Part shown: positions 62,097 through 64,000 of the stretch, piece by piece | Layout of the letters: each line of letters starts with the position of its first letter | Numbering within the stretch: the first letter of the stretch is position 1 | Assembly: GCF_009362785.1 (NCBI RefSeq) | Contig: NZ_WHNQ01000019.1 | Span: 1 to 64,000, forward strand | Origin: Paraburkholderia atlantica | Lineage (GTDB): Bacteria; Pseudomonadota; Gammaproteobacteria; Burkholderiales; Burkholderiaceae | DNA length: 64,000 nt | Direction: 5' to 3' | Notes under the pieces: generated by a model | The model's input: the letters and a program-made list of their open reading frames with translations, nothing else | The model's database searches: none | Told to the model about the DNA's origin: nothing | Made by a program: the position numbers and the translations under genes

Positions 62097-63024
62097 GGCG
62101 TTCTCCGGTTGGTACTGCGGTAGTTGCGGCGGTAGTTGCTGCGGTCGTTGCTGCGGTCGTTGCGGCGTTCTTGCGGCGCGACGCCGATGCTTCGACAAGG
62201 AACGCGAGCAGGCTTGCGTTCACGCGCTCCGGGTCGGTGACGTTCATCATGTGGCGAGCGTTGGCGATGACTTCGGCGCGGCCATGTGGTGCCGCTGCGG
62301 CCATCGCCCGCGACATCTGGGCGCTCGAATTCGGATCGCCTTCACCCGTCAGAAATAGCGCGGGAACCGCGAGACTCGCGAGACGCCCGACATGCGCGTC
62401 GTCCGAGCATGCGAACAGACGATAGGTGCGCGCGTAGCCCACCGGATCGACAGCAAGCAGCAGCGCGCGCACCGCGCGCGCGGCCTGGGTCAGATGTCCC
62501 GGAATGGGATCGCCGAACCAGCGCGACAGCGTTCCGTCCACCCCGGTGTCGGCCCGCGCATCGCCGAGCGTGGCCGCGCGTGTCATCACCGCCTCGCGTT
62601 GTGCCGGCGTACGGTCGTACACCGCGTTCAGCGCGGCGACACTCAGCGTGCGCTGGGGGTGATTCAGCGCGAATTCGAGCGCGACCAGTGCGCCCATCGA
62701 GTGCCCCACCACGTGCGCGCGCTCGATCCGCAGCGCGTCGAGCAGCGACGCGAGCTGCGCCGCGTATTCGTCGAGCGAGGGCTCCGCGCTCGGCAGCACG
62801 CTGTCGCCGTGCCCCAGCATGTCGTAGACAACGACGCGAAACGATGCGGACAACGCATCGATCTGCGGCGCCCACACGCTCTGATTCATGCCCACGCCGT
62901 GGATCAGCACGACCGTTTCGGCGACGGCATCCGATTGCGGCGGGTACACGCTGTAGCAGGTGCCCGCGGTTCGGTCCCGCTGACCACGCGAGATCACGCG
63001 CGTCGGCGACAAATCGGGCTTCAT
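62089..63024 (-). CDS. alpha/beta hydrolase
   Basis: A 311-residue alpha/beta-fold hydrolase. The oxyanion HG is in VLIHGVGMNQSVWAPQ, the nucleophile elbow is GHSMGA, the acid lies near LFLTGEGDPNSS and the catalytic His is in ANARHMMNVTDPE. The family hydrolyses esters, amides or C-C bonds. An oddity is the C-terminal tail made of ATTA repeats (from about residue 288), encoded by a 12-base tandem repeat. It is first in the operon, next to probable GntR operators. Confidence 0.88.
   Translation of the reverse strand: MKPDLSPTRVISRGQRDRTAGTCYSVYPPQSDAVAETVVLIHGVGMNQSVWAPQIDALSASFRVVVYDMLGHGDSVLPSAEPSLDEYAAQLASLLDALRIERAHVVGHSMGALVALEFALNHPQRTLSVAALNAVYDRTPAQREAVMTRAATLGDARADTGVDGTLSRWFGDPIPGHLTQAARAVRALLLAVDPVGYARTYRLFACSDDAHVGRLASLAVPALFLTGEGDPNSSAQMSRAMAAAAPHGRAEVIANARHMMNVTDPERVNASLLAFLVEASASRRKNAATTAATTAATTAATTAVPTGERHG
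62111..62170. repeat. 12-base tandem repeat in the hydrolase C-terminal coding region
   Basis: About four imperfect copies of a 12-base unit (forms GCGGCGGTAGTT and GCTGCGGTCGTT on the plus strand) encode ATTA repeats on the minus strand. The unit is a multiple of three, so copy-number change would keep the frame. Confidence 0.75.
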
Positions 63025-63098
63025 CGGACACGCTCCACTTCGAACGGCATGGGGTTCTCCTTTCAGGCTTCGAGCCGCAAACCAACATCGATGAGATT

Positions 63099-63152
63099 AT
63101 GGTATGCCATCTTATGGCACACAACAATGCATGGCGTATTATGGAATACCAT
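63099..63152. promoter_or_regulatory. two ATGG-N4-CCAT palindromes, probable GntR/FCD operators
   Basis: ATGGTATGCCAT at 63099-63110 and ATGGAATACCAT at 63141-63152 share the arms ATGG...CCAT, with an extra ATGG half-site between them. They lie 75-128 bases upstream of the hydrolase start, the promoter of the eight-gene operon. The FCD-type GntR proteins at both ends of that operon are likely ligands. Confidence 0.6.
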
Positions 63153-63224
63153 GATCTCGCGGTGAATTCGGCTGGCACGCTTTGGGCTAATGCGCGGTTT
63201 AGCGCGATCAAACAGACAAAAGAA

Positions 63225-63252
63225 AAGGCCGCCGGCATATGCCGGCGGCCTT
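63225..63252 (-). terminator. perfect 28-base palindrome terminator after GntR copy 2
   Basis: Two 14-base arms (AAGGCCGCCGGCAT / ATGCCGGCGGCCTT) meet without a spacer. On the minus strand the stem is followed by TTTTCTTTTGT, a T-rich tract, so it is a good intrinsic terminator for the GntR gene ending at 63276. Confidence 0.8.
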
Positions 63253-63275
63253 GATAGAGGCGACTGCGGATGGAC

Positions 63276-63962
63276 TCAGGCGTCGCCGGTCGCTTCGTTC
63301 TGCTCGGCAAGAACCTTCAAAGCCAGTTCCGACACCCGTTTGATATGCGCGAACGATGCTGCGGAAGCCGCGTCGCCGTCGCGCCGCTCGATCGCGTCGA
63401 GCAGCAGGTTCATTTCGCGGTTCGACTCGCCGCCTCTGCCCGGCGTCGCGATGGTCAACGCGCGCAGGCGGTTGATGCGCGCGTTGAGTGATGTGACGAC
63501 CGCCAGCGACACCTGTTTGTTGGCGGCTTCGAACAGCGTTTCGTAGAAGCGCTCTGTGTACTCGAGCACGCGCGGCAGATCGTGTTTCTCGAACGCGTCT
63601 TCGATGATGGCGCGGATCTCGCGCAGTTGCCGCACGACTTCAGGGGTGGCGCCCTCGGCGCAGGCCCGCGCGGCGTTCGCTTCGAGCAGCCCGCGCAATT
63701 CGTAAATTTCGCTGACCTGCGCGGGGTCGAGCCGCGCGACGATCGGTCCTTGCCGCGCGACGATCTCGACCAGACCCTCGGTCTCCAGATGCCGCAGCAC
63801 CTCGCGCACGACAGTGCGGCTCACGCCAAGCTCGTCGCACAGCGTACGTTCGACGAGGCGTGTGCCCGGCCGGAAATACCCTTGGACTATCGCAGCGCGC
63901 AGTTTGTCGAGCGTGAGCTCACGCAAGGTTTTGACATTGCGGTCGATTTTGAGGTCGTGCAT
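63276..63962 (-). CDS. GntR-family (FadR/FCD) regulator, copy 2
   Basis: A 228-residue regulator from ATG 63962 (MHDLKIDRNVKTLRELT); a slightly longer frame reaches 63998. The winged helix carries LGVSRTVVREVLRHLETEGL, identical over this stretch to the other GntR here. The FCD domain follows (VSEIYELRGLLEANAARACA). It ends before a strong terminator and lies immediately upstream of the operon's operator region. It may regulate the same operon as copy 1, with a different or shared effector. Promoter sequence may extend beyond the window. Confidence 0.88.
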   Translation of the reverse strand: MHDLKIDRNVKTLRELTLDKLRAAIVQGYFRPGTRLVERTLCDELGVSRTVVREVLRHLETEGLVEIVARQGPIVARLDPAQVSEIYELRGLLEANAARACAEGATPEVVRQLREIRAIIEDAFEKHDLPRVLEYTERFYETLFEAANKQVSLAVVTSLNARINRLRALTIATPGRGGESNREMNLLLDAIERRDGDAASAASFAHIKRVSELALKVLAEQNEATGDA

Positions 63963-64000
63963 AGGCGGCAGTGGGACGGTGGACGGAGGCCCACACACGG

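Noticed and set aside
1..64000. tRNA, rRNA, CRISPR arrays, insertion sequences, integrases or attachment sites
   Set aside because: None was recognised by eye in either strand; a covariance-model tRNA/ncRNA scan was not possible here.

Overview
The window looks like chromosomal DNA of a Burkholderiaceae bacterium, probably Paraburkholderia, Caballeronia or Burkholderia. The grounds are high GC, a Burkholderia-type trimeric porin, tyrosine and tricarballylate catabolic genes of the kind usual in this group, and many overlapping ATGA/GTGA gene junctions. I saw no rRNA, tRNA, CRISPR array, insertion sequence or phage gene. The genus is an inference from protein similarity remembered, not searched.

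Layout. (1) 1-1.6 kb: the end of a 4-hydroxy-2-oxovalerate aldolase gene, then a porin with a strong terminator. (2) 1.6-6.7 kb, minus strand: a tricarballylate/citrate utilisation set, tcuR-tcuA-tcuB-tcuC. (3) 6.8-10.4 kb: a decayed acetyltransferase remnant, a soluble hybrid sensor kinase and a patatin-type lipase. (4) 10.5-15.2 kb: aromatic amino acid catabolism and uptake (aminotransferase, permease, 4-hydroxyphenylpyruvate dioxygenase) with a divergent Lrp/AsnC regulator. (5) 15.2-15.8 kb: a broken hemerythrin gene and a small hypothetical gene. (6) 15.9-38.5 kb: the striking part, a divergent and apparently undescribed biosynthetic cluster. The minus arm encodes a GHMP-family (beta-RFAP-synthase-like) protein, a B12-type radical SAM enzyme, a tryptophanase/tyrosine phenol-lyase-family PLP lyase and a thymidylate-kinase-like enzyme. 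The plus arm encodes a Coq4-like protein, an acyl carrier protein, a UbiA-like prenyltransferase, an NAD(P)-dependent reductase, a nucleotidyltransferase, a PEP-synthase/rifampin-phosphotransferase-like enzyme, a fatty acid desaturase, a fatty acyl-AMP ligase and a complete tripartite RND pump. A methyltransferase converges at the end. (7) 38.7-45.1 kb: a small membrane protein, an adenylate cyclase/AAA/TPR regulator divergent from a SulP transporter with a cyclic-nucleotide-binding domain, and a 58-residue protein. (8) 45.5-48.1 kb: a multi-PAS hybrid histidine kinase. (9) 48.2-54.8 kb: an asparagine/aspartate utilisation operon (symporter, fused double racemase domain, aspartase, periplasmic asparaginase) with a LysR regulator. 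(10) 54.9-64 kb: an eight-gene catabolic/transport operon (hydrolase, flavin reductase, polyamine-type ABC transporter, GntR regulator, succinate-semialdehyde dehydrogenase), preceded by a paralogous GntR gene, a perfect-palindrome terminator and probable operators.

How the cluster might work (inference): the lyase, radical SAM enzyme, GHMP protein and kinase would build or modify a small aromatic or amino-acid-derived unit. The acyl-AMP ligase, carrier protein, desaturase and reductase would prepare an unsaturated lipid tail. Coq4- and UbiA-like proteins point to quinone-like ring chemistry. The nucleotidyltransferase and the phosphohistidine enzyme point to nucleotidyl or phosphoryl transfer, possibly self-protection. 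The RND pump would export the product. The product itself cannot be named from sequence.
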